The notes below the pieces were generated by a model. That model worked only from the letters and a program-made list of their open reading frames with translations. It did no database searches and was not told where the DNA came from. Below, one piece after another: positions 37,186-46,059 of a stretch of 64,000 nucleotides of DNA. Positions within the stretch are counted from its first letter, which is position 1; the number at the start of each line of letters is the position of its first letter. A program made the position numbers and the translations under genes. Location of the stretch: contig NZ_AWTT01000001.1 of NCBI RefSeq assembly GCF_000876205.1, positions 62,001 through 126,000 on the forward strand. The letters are read 5' to 3'. This DNA is from Paucilactobacillus wasatchensis. GTDB lineage: Bacteria > Bacillota > Bacilli > Lactobacillales > Lactobacillaceae.

Positions 37186-37217
37186 AATGTACCCCTCTCT
37201 TCGTTCACCATTATTTA

Positions 37218-38318
37218 TTAGACATTAAATCTAAATTCTACAATATCGCCATCTTGCATGACGTAATCCTTGCCTTCAAGGCGCAACTTACCAGCCTCTT
37301 TAACAGCTGCTTGTGTGCCTAACTGATCCAAATCCGTAAAACTCATGATTTCAGCACGAATGAACCCGCGTTCAAAATCTGAATGAATAATACCGGCCGC
37401 TTGTGGTGCTTTAGTACCAGTCTGATACGTCCAAGCTCTAGTTTCCTTACCACCAGCTGTAAAGAATGTTTCTAGTCCAAGCAACGAGTAGGAAGCACGA
37501 ATTAGCCGGTTTAGCCCAGGCTCCTTCACACCCTCCATTTCCAAGAATTCAGCTTTATCAGCATCATCCATCTCAGCAATTTCTTCTTCGCTCGCAGCGG
37601 CGACACCGATAACCTGTGCATTCTCATCTTTGACATAGTCGCGGATTGTTTGAATGTACTTGTTGCCATCAGGGTCAGCCATATCATCTTCACTGATATT
37701 AGCCACATACAGCACTGGCTTAGACGTAAGTAGGAATAAACCTTTAACGATCGGTTCCTCGTCTTCAGTGAAGTCTATTGTGCGCACGCCTTTGCCAGCT
37801 TCAAGCACTGGCTTGATTTTTTGTAGCACAGCCAACTCAGCTTTGGCTTCTTTGTCGCTTCCCTTGGCAGCCCGTTCCACCTTAGTCAATCGCTTATCGA
37901 CAGCTTCCAAATCAGATAAGCCCAGTTCCAAGTTGATCGTTTCAATGTCATCAACTGGGTCAACTTTGCCAGTGACGTGCGTGATATTGTCATCATCAAA
38001 GGCGCGCACAACATGGACAATCGCATCAACTTGGCGAATATTTTCCAGGAATTTGTTACCGAGACCTTCACCTTGGCTTGCCCCCTTAACAATTCCGGCA
38101 ATATCAGTAAATTCGAAGGTGGTTGGCACCACTTTTTTAGCTGGAATTAGTTCTTGAATCCGGTCTAATCGGGCATCAGGCACTTCAACCATGCCCACGT
38201 TGGGATCAATGGTGGCAAAAGGATAGTTTGCCATTTCTGCGCCTGCTTTAGTAATTGCGTTGAACAATGTTGATTTACCAACGTTTGGTAAACCAACGAT
38301 ACCTGCTGTTAAAGCCAT
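37218..38318 (-). CDS. ychF: redox-regulated ATPase YchF
   Basis: This universally conserved Obg-family P-loop protein binds ATP rather than GTP and associates with ribosomes. The 366-residue protein has G1 GLPNVGKST, G3 DIAG, the altered G4 NISE typical of YchF (no NKxD), a coiled-coil insert around residues 130-200, and a C-terminal TGS domain (RAWTYQTGTKAPQAAGIIHSDF ... GDIVEFRF). Start at MALTAGIVG; the ORF is open four codons further but from a GTG without RBS. Confidence 0.95.
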   Translation of the reverse strand: MALTAGIVGLPNVGKSTLFNAITKAGAEMANYPFATIDPNVGMVEVPDARLDRIQELIPAKKVVPTTFEFTDIAGIVKGASQGEGLGNKFLENIRQVDAIVHVVRAFDDDNITHVTGKVDPVDDIETINLELGLSDLEAVDKRLTKVERAAKGSDKEAKAELAVLQKIKPVLEAGKGVRTIDFTEDEEPIVKGLFLLTSKPVLYVANISEDDMADPDGNKYIQTIRDYVKDENAQVIGVAAASEEEIAEMDDADKAEFLEMEGVKEPGLNRLIRASYSLLGLETFFTAGGKETRAWTYQTGTKAPQAAGIIHSDFERGFIRAEIMSFTDLDQLGTQAAVKEAGKLRLEGKDYVMQDGDIVEFRFNV

Positions 38319-38390
38319 TTTGTTGGTCACTCTTTCTTTATTTGATTGATTGCTTTAATTTTTACATTGGACGGCTTATTTCACTTGTCG

Positions 38391-38509
38391 AAATGTGCTC
38401 CGTCCAACAAATGCCTAACGTATAAGTACTTTAAATATAATGCGCAAATTCTGCGAATCATATTTAAAGTACTTATACCACGGCATTTAACCGTTGGACT
38501 GCGCACTCC
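38391..38509 (+). repeat. complete hairpin element
   Basis: AAATGTG to CACTCC. The arm CTAACGTATAAGTACTTTAA with ATATAATGCGCA pairs with the complementary TTTAAAGTACTTATACCACG. Outer GTCCAAC pairs with GTTGGAC. It immediately precedes the next element. Confidence 0.88.
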
Positions 38510-38515
38510 TTTTTT

Positions 38516-38634
38516 TAATGTGCTACACAAGACAGCTTACTAATGCATAAGAGCCAAATCCATTATTCGCTAAACCCACGAATCATGGATTTGGCTCTTA
38601 TGCCACGGAAACTAATCGTCTTGTTCCGCACTCT
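38516..38634 (+). repeat. complete hairpin element overlapping the DUF951 gene
   Basis: AATGTG to CACTCT. The arm CTAATGCATAAGAGCCAAATC pairs with the matching ATTTGGCTCTTATGCCACG around CATTATTCGCTAAACCCACG. Outer ACAAGAC pairs with GTCTTGT. The right end forms the last codons of the DUF951 gene. Confidence 0.88.
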
Positions 38635-38809
38635 TTTTTTGTAACACTTTTTTTAATCTTTTCTCAAATTCGCGTCTTGTCAGCATTACAATGTGCCCAC
38701 AGCCGAGACATTTGATCTTGATATCTGCACCCATCCTAATGATTTCCCACTCGTTAGCACCGCATGGATGGGGCTTTTTCATCATTACTACGTCGCCTTT
38801 ATCATACAT
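38612..38809 (-). CDS. DUF951 family small protein
   Basis: This 65-residue protein, part of the parAB-ychF block, has the DUF951 pattern GDVVMMKKPHPCGANEWEIIRMGADIKIKCLGCGH, with Cys pairs suggesting a bound zinc, then a basic helix. The last eight residues (KSAEQDD and neighbours) and the stop are encoded by the repeat element at 38516-38634. RBS AAGGAGA. Confidence 0.9.
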   Translation of the reverse strand: MYDKGDVVMMKKPHPCGANEWEIIRMGADIKIKCLGCGHIVMLTRREFEKRLKKVLQKKSAEQDD

Positions 38810-38889
38810 TTTGATGTCTCCTTTATTAAAACAGTGTGAACTAGAACCCTAACCAGCTGCCTCAGCGAATTCGTCTACTGTCTAACAAA

Positions 38890-39771
38890 CTAACCTAAAT
38901 CAATTTCCAATAATTCTAAAATCCGTGTCAAATCGTCATCTGACAAATACGGAATTTCAATCTTCCCGGCACCTTTTTTGCTACTAGATTGGGCTACCGC
39001 CACTTTGGTACCAAACTTAGATTGTAACTGATCCTCGGCGGCCCGCACAAAGACGGATTTATTTGATTTCTTGCCTGCTTTTTTATTTTTAGTAGCACCA
39101 TTCATATGGCTCACTAATTGTTCCAACTGGCGCACCGTCAAATTTTGATCCACTGTACGGCGAGCTAGTGCCACCAATTTATCTTTATCCTTCAAACCCA
39201 ATAACGTCCGCGCCTGGCCCATTGATAGCTGTTCTTTTTGCAGCATTTCTTTAACCATTTTAGGTAATCCAAGTAACCGGAGATAATTGGCAATATACGG
39301 CCGACTTTTGCCCAATCGCTGAGACACTTGCACTTGCGTTAATGACAGCTTATCCATCAACGTTGCATAGGCCTGCGCTTCTTCCAGCGGAGTTAAATCT
39401 TCTCGTTGTAAGTTTTCAACGACGGCAATTTCCATCATTTCTTCATCGTTCATTTCACGAACAATGGCAGGAATAGTTGGTTTATTAGCTAACTTAGAAG
39501 CACGAAAACGGCGTTCACCAGCAATAATTTCGTAACGCTTCATTCGCTTATCCGGTCGTCTAACAATAATCGGTTGGAAAACGCCTGCTTTTTCAATCGA
39601 GGAAGCTAGTTCTTCCAACGCCTTCGTGTCGAATGTCCGACGCGGTTGATACGGATTAGGACGAATTTCAGTTAAATTAATTTCTTGGACATTTTCTTCT
39701 GCAGCGGCGACTTCATTGTCTTCAAACAAAGCTTCAATGCCGCGGCCGAGTCCTTTTTTATTATTTGCCAT
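38890..39771 (-). CDS. parB: chromosome-partitioning protein ParB (Spo0J)
   Basis: This CTP-dependent clamp loads at parS near the origin. The 293-residue protein has the start GLGRGIEALF, NPYQPRRTF, the GERRFRAS box, ENLQREDLTPLEEA, an HTH (LTQVQVSQRLGKSRPYIANYLRLLGLP) and a C-terminal dimer domain (IEIPYLSDDDLTRILELL). It overlaps parA by 11 bases. Confidence 0.95.
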   Translation of the reverse strand: MANNKKGLGRGIEALFEDNEVAAAEENVQEINLTEIRPNPYQPRRTFDTKALEELASSIEKAGVFQPIIVRRPDKRMKRYEIIAGERRFRASKLANKPTIPAIVREMNDEEMMEIAVVENLQREDLTPLEEAQAYATLMDKLSLTQVQVSQRLGKSRPYIANYLRLLGLPKMVKEMLQKEQLSMGQARTLLGLKDKDKLVALARRTVDQNLTVRQLEQLVSHMNGATKNKKAGKKSNKSVFVRAAEDQLQSKFGTKVAVAQSSSKKGAGKIEIPYLSDDDLTRILELLEIDLG

Positions 39772-40528
39772 GAGCTGCTAACACTTCCTTTGCTAGTTGC
39801 TGATAGACCTGGGCACCCTTTGACTTTGGATCATAATCAATAATTGGTAACCCATGACTCGGTGCTTCTGACAAGCGTACATTCCGCGGAATGATTGTTT
39901 CATAAACTTGGTCGCCAAAGAATTTTTGAACTTCTTCATTAACCTGTTGCCCTAAATTAGTTCGCGCATCATACATCGTCAGTAACACACCCTCAATTTT
40001 CAATTTGGGGTTAAAGTGTTTTTGAACTAATTTAATGGTGTTTAATAGTTGGCTGAGCCCTTCCAGTGCATAGTACTCGCTTTGGACAGGAATTAAGATT
40101 GATTGACTGGCAGTAAATGCGTTAATCGTCAACAAGCCTAACGATGGTGGGCAATCGATTAAGATGTAATCATACTGATCGGCGACAGCATCAATCGCAT
40201 CTTTTAGCCGCGTTTCACGCGCCATCATTGAGGTTAACTCAATCTCGGCACCAGATAACTGGATCGTCGTTGGGACGATATCTAGTCCCGGGTGGCTCGT
40301 TTTCAAAATAACATCTTGTAACGCCACTTCATTAATCAAAACATCATACACATCTTGTTCGATGGTTGATTTTTGAATTCCTGTCCCACTAGTTGCGTTA
40401 CCTTGTGGATCAATATCAATTAGCAGTACACGCTGACCCAATTCAGCCAAACAAGCACCTAAATTGACGCTCGTTGTCGTTTTACCGACACCGCCCTTTT
40501 GATTGGCCAGTGCAATCACATGTCCCAT
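39761..40528 (-). CDS. parA: chromosome-partitioning ATPase ParA (Soj)
   Basis: This 255-residue Walker ATPase works with ParB in origin segregation and initiation control. The deviant Walker A KGGVGKTT is at residues 10-17, with LLIDIDPQGNATSG, and DYILIDCPPSLGLLT as Walker B. It stands between noc and parB in the expected order. Confidence 0.95.
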   Translation of the reverse strand: MGHVIALANQKGGVGKTTTSVNLGACLAELGQRVLLIDIDPQGNATSGTGIQKSTIEQDVYDVLINEVALQDVILKTSHPGLDIVPTTIQLSGAEIELTSMMARETRLKDAIDAVADQYDYILIDCPPSLGLLTINAFTASQSILIPVQSEYYALEGLSQLLNTIKLVQKHFNPKLKIEGVLLTMYDARTNLGQQVNEEVQKFFGDQVYETIIPRNVRLSEAPSHGLPIIDYDPKSKGAQVYQQLAKEVLAAHGK

Positions 40529-40545
40529 ATCGTCTTGCCGCCTTT

Positions 40546-41406
40546 CTACTTTTGCTTTGGAATTTCAATCACAATTTCATAATGGTCGTCTTCGTCTGAC
40601 TCCCGTGTCTTAATTTTCATTCCATTATCACGAATTAATTTGACAGATTTTTTGATTGTATTCACTGCCACACGGGTATCAGCCGTGAGTCCCTTAGCCT
40701 TCTTAGCCCGTTTTTTCTTCGGTTTTACCGCTGTGACAGGTGCTTCATCTTGTGGTCGCGGTTTACCAGTCATTTGTGCGACCAAATCTTCCGTTTGCTT
40801 AACGGTAAATTTGCTGTTCACAATTTCCATTAAAGCATCTCGTTGCTGGTCTTCATTAAGCTCAAGTAGCGCCCGGCCGTGCCGTTCACTAATCCGCCGG
40901 TCTAAAATGGCATTTTGCACCGGTGTAATTAATTTGAGTAGTCGCAATTTATTGGCCACCGCTGACTGACTTTTACCCATCCCCTGGGCGAGCGCCGTCT
41001 GAGTTAAATGATTTAACTCCATCAAACTGCGATAAGCCTGGGCTTCTTCAACTGAACTGAGTTGTTCTCGTTGCAGATTTTCAATTAATGCTAATGAAGC
41101 AGTTTCCTTGTCATTCATTTTTTCAATAATGGCAGGAATCTTGTCCCATTGTAATTCGCTAACGGCCCGAAAACGCCGCTCACCAGCAATAATTTCATAT
41201 TTATTAGGTTCAAATTCACGAATGATAATTGGTTGTAATAACCCATGTTCTTGAATTGTTTCCGCTAACTCTTTAATAGCGTTTGGCTCAAATACTTTTC
41301 GCGGCTGAAATCGATTAGGCGTAATTTTGGTAACATCAACTTCAACAACTTGATTAGTTGCTTTTTGATTCTTATTTTTTTGATTTCCAAAAAACGAAAA
41401 CGCCAT
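40546..41406 (-). CDS. noc: nucleoid occlusion protein Noc
   Basis: This ParB paralogue blocks FtsZ ring assembly over the nucleoid. The 286-residue protein has an amphipathic N-terminus (MAFSFFGNQKNKN) as needed for membrane binding, then ITPNRFQPRKVF, the GERRFRA box, ENLQREQLSSVEEA and an HTH LTQTALAQGMGKSQSAVANKLRLL. Position between rsmG and parA distinguishes it from ParB. RBS AAGGAGG. Confidence 0.92.
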   Translation of the reverse strand: MAFSFFGNQKNKNQKATNQVVEVDVTKITPNRFQPRKVFEPNAIKELAETIQEHGLLQPIIIREFEPNKYEIIAGERRFRAVSELQWDKIPAIIEKMNDKETASLALIENLQREQLSSVEEAQAYRSLMELNHLTQTALAQGMGKSQSAVANKLRLLKLITPVQNAILDRRISERHGRALLELNEDQQRDALMEIVNSKFTVKQTEDLVAQMTGKPRPQDEAPVTAVKPKKKRAKKAKGLTADTRVAVNTIKKSVKLIRDNGMKIKTRESDEDDHYEIVIEIPKQK

Positions 41407-41424
41407 GTCGCTGCCTCCTTATGT

Positions 41425-41543
41425 AGAGTGTTAATTCAACCGGGTAGATACCGTGAGCTAAGTTTCTTATCCATTGTTTGCAGGGCTTAGCAAATGATGT
41501 ATAAGGAGCTTAGCTCTAGGTGTTTGGTTGAATTAACACGTTT
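41425..41543 (-). repeat. complete hairpin element, reverse orientation
   Basis: On the plus strand it reads AGAGTG to CACGTTT. TTAATTCAACC pairs with GGTTGAATTAA, and AGCTAAG with CTTAGCT. It is the opposite orientation to most copies, with the AGAGTG end near the noc start codon. Confidence 0.8.
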
Positions 41544-41551
41544 CAAATTGC

Positions 41552-41671
41552 AGAGTATTAACTCAACCGCATAAACTTCGTAGGCTAAACCAATTAATTA
41601 TTGTTCGCCTGGTCTTGGCGGATGATGATTAATTGGCTTAGCCCTAGAAGTTTGGTCGAATTAACACGTTT
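41552..41671 (-). repeat. complete hairpin element, reverse orientation, second copy
   Basis: AGAGTA to CACGTTT. TTAACTCAACC pairs with GGTCGAATTAA with a few G-T or mismatched pairs. The inner GGCTAAACCAATTAATTA pairs with TGATTAATTGGCTTAGCC. Arms differ from the copy at 41425 while the outer frame is alike. Confidence 0.8.
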
Positions 41672-41707
41672 CAGTTACCTAAAACACGCCCCAAAAATCC
41701 AACCAAC

Positions 41708-42430
41708 CTACAGCGGCTTTTTTCCTGGTACCCCCGGCCGCCGAGGATACTTTCCCGGCGTCTGCTTAGTCTTTTTAATCACAATAATAGTTCGTGGTTC
41801 ATCACTTTGAGGTAATTCCAACTGATCAACAGCGATAACCTTTGCACCTAACGTGGTAATTGCTGTCTGTGCCTGCTGCAATTCGTCATCTGCCTGGCTT
41901 GCCTTTAACGCAATAAAAGTACCACCAACATTAACTAATGGCAAACACAGTTCACTCAGAACAGAAAGTCGGGCCACGGCCCGAGCGGTCACAATATCAA
42001 AACTACTCCGGTAAGGACTCTTTTTGGCACCAAATGTTTCCGCCCGATCGTGGATTAGTGTAACATCTGTCAACCCAAGTTGCTCAACGAGTTGTTCCAA
42101 AAACTTAATTCGTTTATTAAGTGAATCCACAATCGTAATTCTTAGGTTAGGAAAAACAATTTTTAGCGGTAATGATGGAAAACCGGCACCAGCACCAACG
42201 TCGCAAAGAGTCAGCGATTGTGTTTGAAGCTCGTCAACACTAAAAGCTGGCGTCAGAGAATCGAAGAAGTGCTTTAGATATACATCGCCTTCGTCAGTAA
42301 TGGTTGTTAAATTGAGTTGCTCATTGCCCTTGATCAATAATTGATAGTACAAGGCAAACTGCTGCACCTGTTGCTCGGACAACATAATTTGATGCTGAGC
42401 CAGCGCTTGTTTGAATTGCTGTGGGTTCAT
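41708..42430 (-). CDS. rsmG: 16S rRNA (guanine-527-N7) methyltransferase RsmG
   Basis: This SAM-dependent methyltransferase of 16S rRNA G527 (GidB) has 240 residues, with [21 protein letters not shown] as SAM motif [16 protein letters not shown] and [12 protein letters not shown] basic C-terminal tail ([14 protein letters not shown]) is typical. The start is [10 protein letters not shown], behind AAAGGAG. First gene of the oriC-proximal block. Confidence 0.94.
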   Translation of the reverse strand: MNPQQFKQALAQHQIMLSEQQVQQFALYYQLLIKGNEQLNLTTITDEGDVYLKHFFDSLTPAFSVDELQTQSLTLCDVGAGAGFPSLPLKIVFPNLRITIVDSLNKRIKFLEQLVEQLGLTDVTLIHDRAETFGAKKSPYRSSFDIVTARAVARLSVLSELCLPLVNVGGTFIALKASQADDELQQAQTAITTLGAKVIAVDQLELPQSDEPRTIIVIKKTKQTPGKYPRRPGVPGKKPL

Positions 42431-42447
42431 TGTTAACTCCTTTAATC

Positions 42448-42469
42448 GTGAAACAAATTTATGTTTCAC
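42448..42469. promoter_or_regulatory. inverted repeat GTGAAACA-N6-TGTTTCAC before rsmG
   Basis: Both arms are exact parS half-sites but in reversed order relative to TGTTTCAC-GTGAAACA. It could be an mRNA hairpin before the rsmG RBS or a degenerate ParB/Noc-family site. Confidence 0.4.
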
Positions 42470-42548
42470 ACACGCATTCACTTTACCGTAAATTAGCTTA
42501 GTAATCAACCGTCGTAAAGTAAATATAATAAGATCTATTATAACATAC

Positions 42549-42716
42549 AGAGTGCACTAACCCGCGTTCTGATGTCGGAATGCAACGTAAAAATTGAATG
42601 AACTAGGTCACGAGTGGATGCTGTAGGCTAAGACAATGCAGGAATTAATTATCCTTAGATTTATTGATAGCTGTTTTTTTTACTTGACCCTGGACATCTG
42701 TGCCGTATTGCACGTT
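42549..42716 (-). repeat. possible degenerate hairpin element
   Basis: It begins AGAGTGCACTAAC and ends TTGCACGTT like the family, but pairing of the interior is poor and it is longer than the other copies. Otherwise the 42431-42798 gap holds only this and the terminator at 42738. Confidence 0.35.
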
Positions 42717-42737
42717 GCAAATTAGCCCTCACCGCAC

Positions 42738-42770
42738 AAAAAAAGACCAGCGGTTTCCACTCGCTGATCC
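42738..42770 (-). terminator. nucleoside hydrolase terminator
   Basis: On the minus strand GATCAGCG pairs with CGCTGGTC, followed by a seven-base T run. Confidence 0.8.
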
Positions 42771-42798
42771 ACGTGATAAGGCTTGATAACTTTATAGA

Positions 42799-43719
42799 TT
42801 AATCTTTAATACTACCAATTTCTTCTAAGAACCATTTGTTAAAGGCAGCTGCATCAATATCAACACAAACTTTAGCATTGGTTTTACCATCGTGATAGGC
42901 ACCACGAATATCGCCAACAGTTTCACCCATTGCAGGTCCCTCAGTTTGGACATCCACCCACATCTCTTTAGTGGTGATTGCCTCTGGATGTAACAAATAA
43001 AAGATTGTATTAACATCATGCATTGGAATACCTTCAGCCCCGCCGTCACCGTAGTGTGTAATTAAGGCATGGAGCATTTCGCCAGTTTTGTTTAATCCGG
43101 CTAGTTTGTCCAATGTATCTGCAGTTAGTAGCGCTTTTAACGTGATATCCAAACCCACCATAACGATGGGAACACCAGAATCATATAATACCTTAGCCGC
43201 ATGGGGGTCTGTGAAGCAGTTGAATTCTGCAGCACTAGTCATGTTACCTTCTTGTAAGGTCCCACCCATTGCAACAATTTCTTTGATATTGTTCTTAACT
43301 TCTGGATACTGTGAGAACAAGATCGCGATGTTCGTATATGAGCCAGTTGGTACCAAAGTGATTGGTTCGTCGGCGGCCATAATTTCATCATGCAGTGCTT
43401 CAACCGCTGATTTTTCGATTGCGTGACCATAGTCATCACCAAAATCATAACCAGGCATCCCCGAAGCACCATGGATCCGTGCAGCATCTTCAAATGGCTT
43501 GATCAATGGCTGCTTGGCACCAGCTGCCACTGGAATTTCATTTTCCTTACCAAAAAAATGGACAATCTTAAGTGCGTTGGCAGTAGTTTTATCTACCGTC
43601 ACATTACCGGCAACTGCCGTAACTAATTTTAAATCAATTGCTGGATCATTAATCGCCATTGTTAGTGCAGCAGCGTCGTCAATACCGGGATCTGTATCCA
43701 TAATAATTTTTAATGCCAT
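42799..43719 (-). CDS. ribonucleoside hydrolase (RihC-like)
   Basis: It splits ribonucleosides to base and ribose. The 306-residue protein has the calcium-binding start IIMDTDPGIDDAAAL at about 5-19, VAAGAKQPL, VPTGSYTNIAI, EFNCFTDPHAAKVL and MHDVNTIFYLL, the family pattern. It lies 111 bp after the nucleoside transporter gene in the same direction, so uptake and cleavage are likely coupled. Substrate range (purine, pyrimidine or both) cannot be read. Confidence 0.92.
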   Translation of the reverse strand: MALKIIMDTDPGIDDAAALTMAINDPAIDLKLVTAVAGNVTVDKTTANALKIVHFFGKENEIPVAAGAKQPLIKPFEDAARIHGASGMPGYDFGDDYGHAIEKSAVEALHDEIMAADEPITLVPTGSYTNIAILFSQYPEVKNNIKEIVAMGGTLQEGNMTSAAEFNCFTDPHAAKVLYDSGVPIVMVGLDITLKALLTADTLDKLAGLNKTGEMLHALITHYGDGGAEGIPMHDVNTIFYLLHPEAITTKEMWVDVQTEGPAMGETVGDIRGAYHDGKTNAKVCVDIDAAAFNKWFLEEIGSIKD

Positions 43720-43830
43720 AATTTAATTTCCTCCCTAAATAGTAAGCGGTTTACATTAATTAGATTAGAAAGGACAGCACGATGGCTGTCCCATTTAATT
43801 GTCTTAATAATCAATGATCAGTAGGACTGA

Positions 43831-45087
43831 TTACCAAACGAATAATCCAACAAATCCTGCTGATAATAGCGATACAAGAATACCTGATAGAAGCATGTAG
43901 CCCACGTTTTTAGCAATCAAATCGTTCTTGTTCTTGTCAACTAAGCCCTTGAAGGCCCCAATGATCATACCGACAGTACCAAAGTTAGCAAATGAAGTTA
44001 AGAATACTGTCAAGATAGCACGCAAGTGAGGTGCGTATCCATTGATTACATCCCCAGCAACACGTCCCATAACGACGAATTCATTTGTCACTAACTTAAG
44101 TCCCATATCTTGTGAAAGTGTCCATGCTTGGTCAACAGGTAGACCCAATAACCAGGCAAATGGGAACATAATCACACCCAAAATACTTTCAAGTGATAAA
44201 GGTTTCCAGAAGAGACCCAAGATCTTGTCAATCAATGCAGCTAAAGCAACAAAGGCGATAACGTTAGCAGTAATAATCAAGATTAGACGGCCGGCGCCTA
44301 AGATCGAATCACCTAAGAATGAGAAGAATGGTTCACGTTTGCCGTTACCATCTTCAGCACCACCGTCTTCTTCGCCAACTTGGCCAACTTTAGCAACTGT
44401 ATCTTCTTCTTTTGGCACTCTGACAGGGTTCAACATACTTGTAACGATAATCGAGTTGATAATGTTAATTGGCACGGCAGTCAAAACAAATTGACCTGGA
44501 ACCATTTGCGTATAAGCTCCTAAAATAGAAGCCGTCACACAACTCATTGACATCATGGCCAAGGTTAAGTTACGTTCTGCCTTCATTTGACGTAGTTGTA
44601 ATCCAGAAATGGCAAGCACTTCAGTGTTACCTAAAAACATCATTTCAACAGCGAAGAACGACTCAAACTTAGGTTGGCCAGTAATGAATGACAATCCACG
44701 TCCGATCCATTTGATGATCCATGGCAAAACGCCGATGTAAGTCAAAATATCGAACAGTGGGACAATCATTAAAATTGGTAGTAAAGCACTGGTAACAAAG
44801 TTCATTGAAGTTCCAGTAAAGGTTCCCCCATAACCCTTTGCGACCCAGTTAGGCAACGCAAAGAGAATCCCTTGATACGAAATCTCAACTAACCAATTAA
44901 ATCCGTCGGCAGCACCCTTAACAGCTGCACGTCCACCTGAGAAACTAGTGAAGAACCAGGCTAACACAAGGTTAATGACCACCATAATGATAATTGAGCG
45001 CCAGTTAACTTCTTTCTTTTTCTTGGAAAATAAGAACGCAATTCCAAGGAACACGATCAAACCAAGAATATTAATAAAAACATACAT
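43831..45087 (-). CDS. nupC: CNT-family concentrative nucleoside transporter (NupC-like)
   Basis: This 418-residue membrane transporter imports nucleosides with H+ or Na+. Visible signatures are FALPNWVAKGYGGTF, GQPKFESFFAVEMMFLGNTEVLAI (family G-x-x-E/F region), MSCVTASILGAYTQMVPG and NEFVVMGRV, with about ten hydrophobic segments. Upstream of the nucleoside hydrolase. RBS AGGGG lies 12 bases before the ATG. Confidence 0.9.
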   Translation of the reverse strand: MYVFINILGLIVFLGIAFLFSKKKKEVNWRSIIIMVVINLVLAWFFTSFSGGRAAVKGAADGFNWLVEISYQGILFALPNWVAKGYGGTFTGTSMNFVTSALLPILMIVPLFDILTYIGVLPWIIKWIGRGLSFITGQPKFESFFAVEMMFLGNTEVLAISGLQLRQMKAERNLTLAMMSMSCVTASILGAYTQMVPGQFVLTAVPINIINSIIVTSMLNPVRVPKEEDTVAKVGQVGEEDGGAEDGNGKREPFFSFLGDSILGAGRLILIITANVIAFVALAALIDKILGLFWKPLSLESILGVIMFPFAWLLGLPVDQAWTLSQDMGLKLVTNEFVVMGRVAGDVINGYAPHLRAILTVFLTSFANFGTVGMIIGAFKGLVDKNKNDLIAKNVGYMLLSGILVSLLSAGFVGLFVW

Positions 45088-46059
45088 GGACTACAAACCC
45101 CTCTATCTGTATTTGTGTCGTCATACCAAAACTGAATTGAATTATTGCAAATAGGTTAACGCCACTATACTAATATACCGCTTTCATATGGGGCTGTAAA
45201 CTTAAAAGGGAAAAGTGAATTGTATTTTTAGAGGTGATATATAAGTTTATTTGATAATTATTATCTAAAAATAAGACGATTACTTTAGTTATGTATTCAA
45301 CTCTTTTCAAACCAGACATTGAATATCCACAAAAATTAGATTTTACTAATTTGAAATTTATTTTATGTATTAATTCAGGATTAAATTCAATTATTAAAAT
45401 AAAAAAGCTCATGATCTGAGATGATCACAAGCTGTATTGCCCCTGCCAAGGACCCTTATTATCTAATACATCAATCGATTATTCAACCAAATATAGTGAA
45501 TTTAGCGAAAACAAAAACCGGAGCCTTCTCTTCTCCGGTTTGCTTGAACATCAGGAAGGTGACTTGCAACTACCTAATTGTTTCAACTTTGTTTTTATAT
45601 ATCTCGCCTCAAAACTTAACTACTGAATGTGAATCGTTGGAGCTTTGAAACAACATCTGTTGTAGCTTTTAATCTTATATCGGTCTAACTCTAACCTGAC
45701 CACCACCAAGTCTAACTTTTTAAATACGGTGGCTAACTCTCACTTAATTAATGGTATTACTTTTAGATATTACTTTGGTAATGCATGGAGCTTAACATCT
45801 AATACATTTAATACTTGTTGCAAGGAACTTGTGTTTGAGAAGGCGGTAATCACAAGACGTTTCCTTCCTGTAACTGTATATTAGCATGATCACCCTAAAA
45901 GTACAACCAAAAAGCTTACATTTTTCAACTTTTTTTGACAGCGATTCCAGCCGTGTGGCAGTAAAGCTAGCATCACTTCGTTAACGGTGTTAAAGATGTA
46001 GCTTTTAGCTCTCTTGTCACCGCTAAATTGACAAGATTGTTAGCCCTAATTTATTCAAA
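45088..46059. other. 970-bp stretch with no supported gene
   Basis: No ORF with a plausible RBS and protein-like sequence is seen. It holds a minus-strand terminator-like hairpin at 45403-45433 (AGCTTGTGATC/GATCATGAGCT plus T6), a hairpin AAACCGGAG/CTCCGGTTT at 45512-45541, and an imperfect hairpin at about 45970-46010 (AGCTAGCATC/GATGTAGCT) after the surface protein gene. The two neighbouring hairpins could bound a small RNA; nothing else supports that. Confidence 0.4.

Noticed and set aside
45170-45412. 80-codon minus-strand ORF in the 45-46 kb gap
   Set aside because: No RBS, A/T-rich random-like composition, no recognisable domain.
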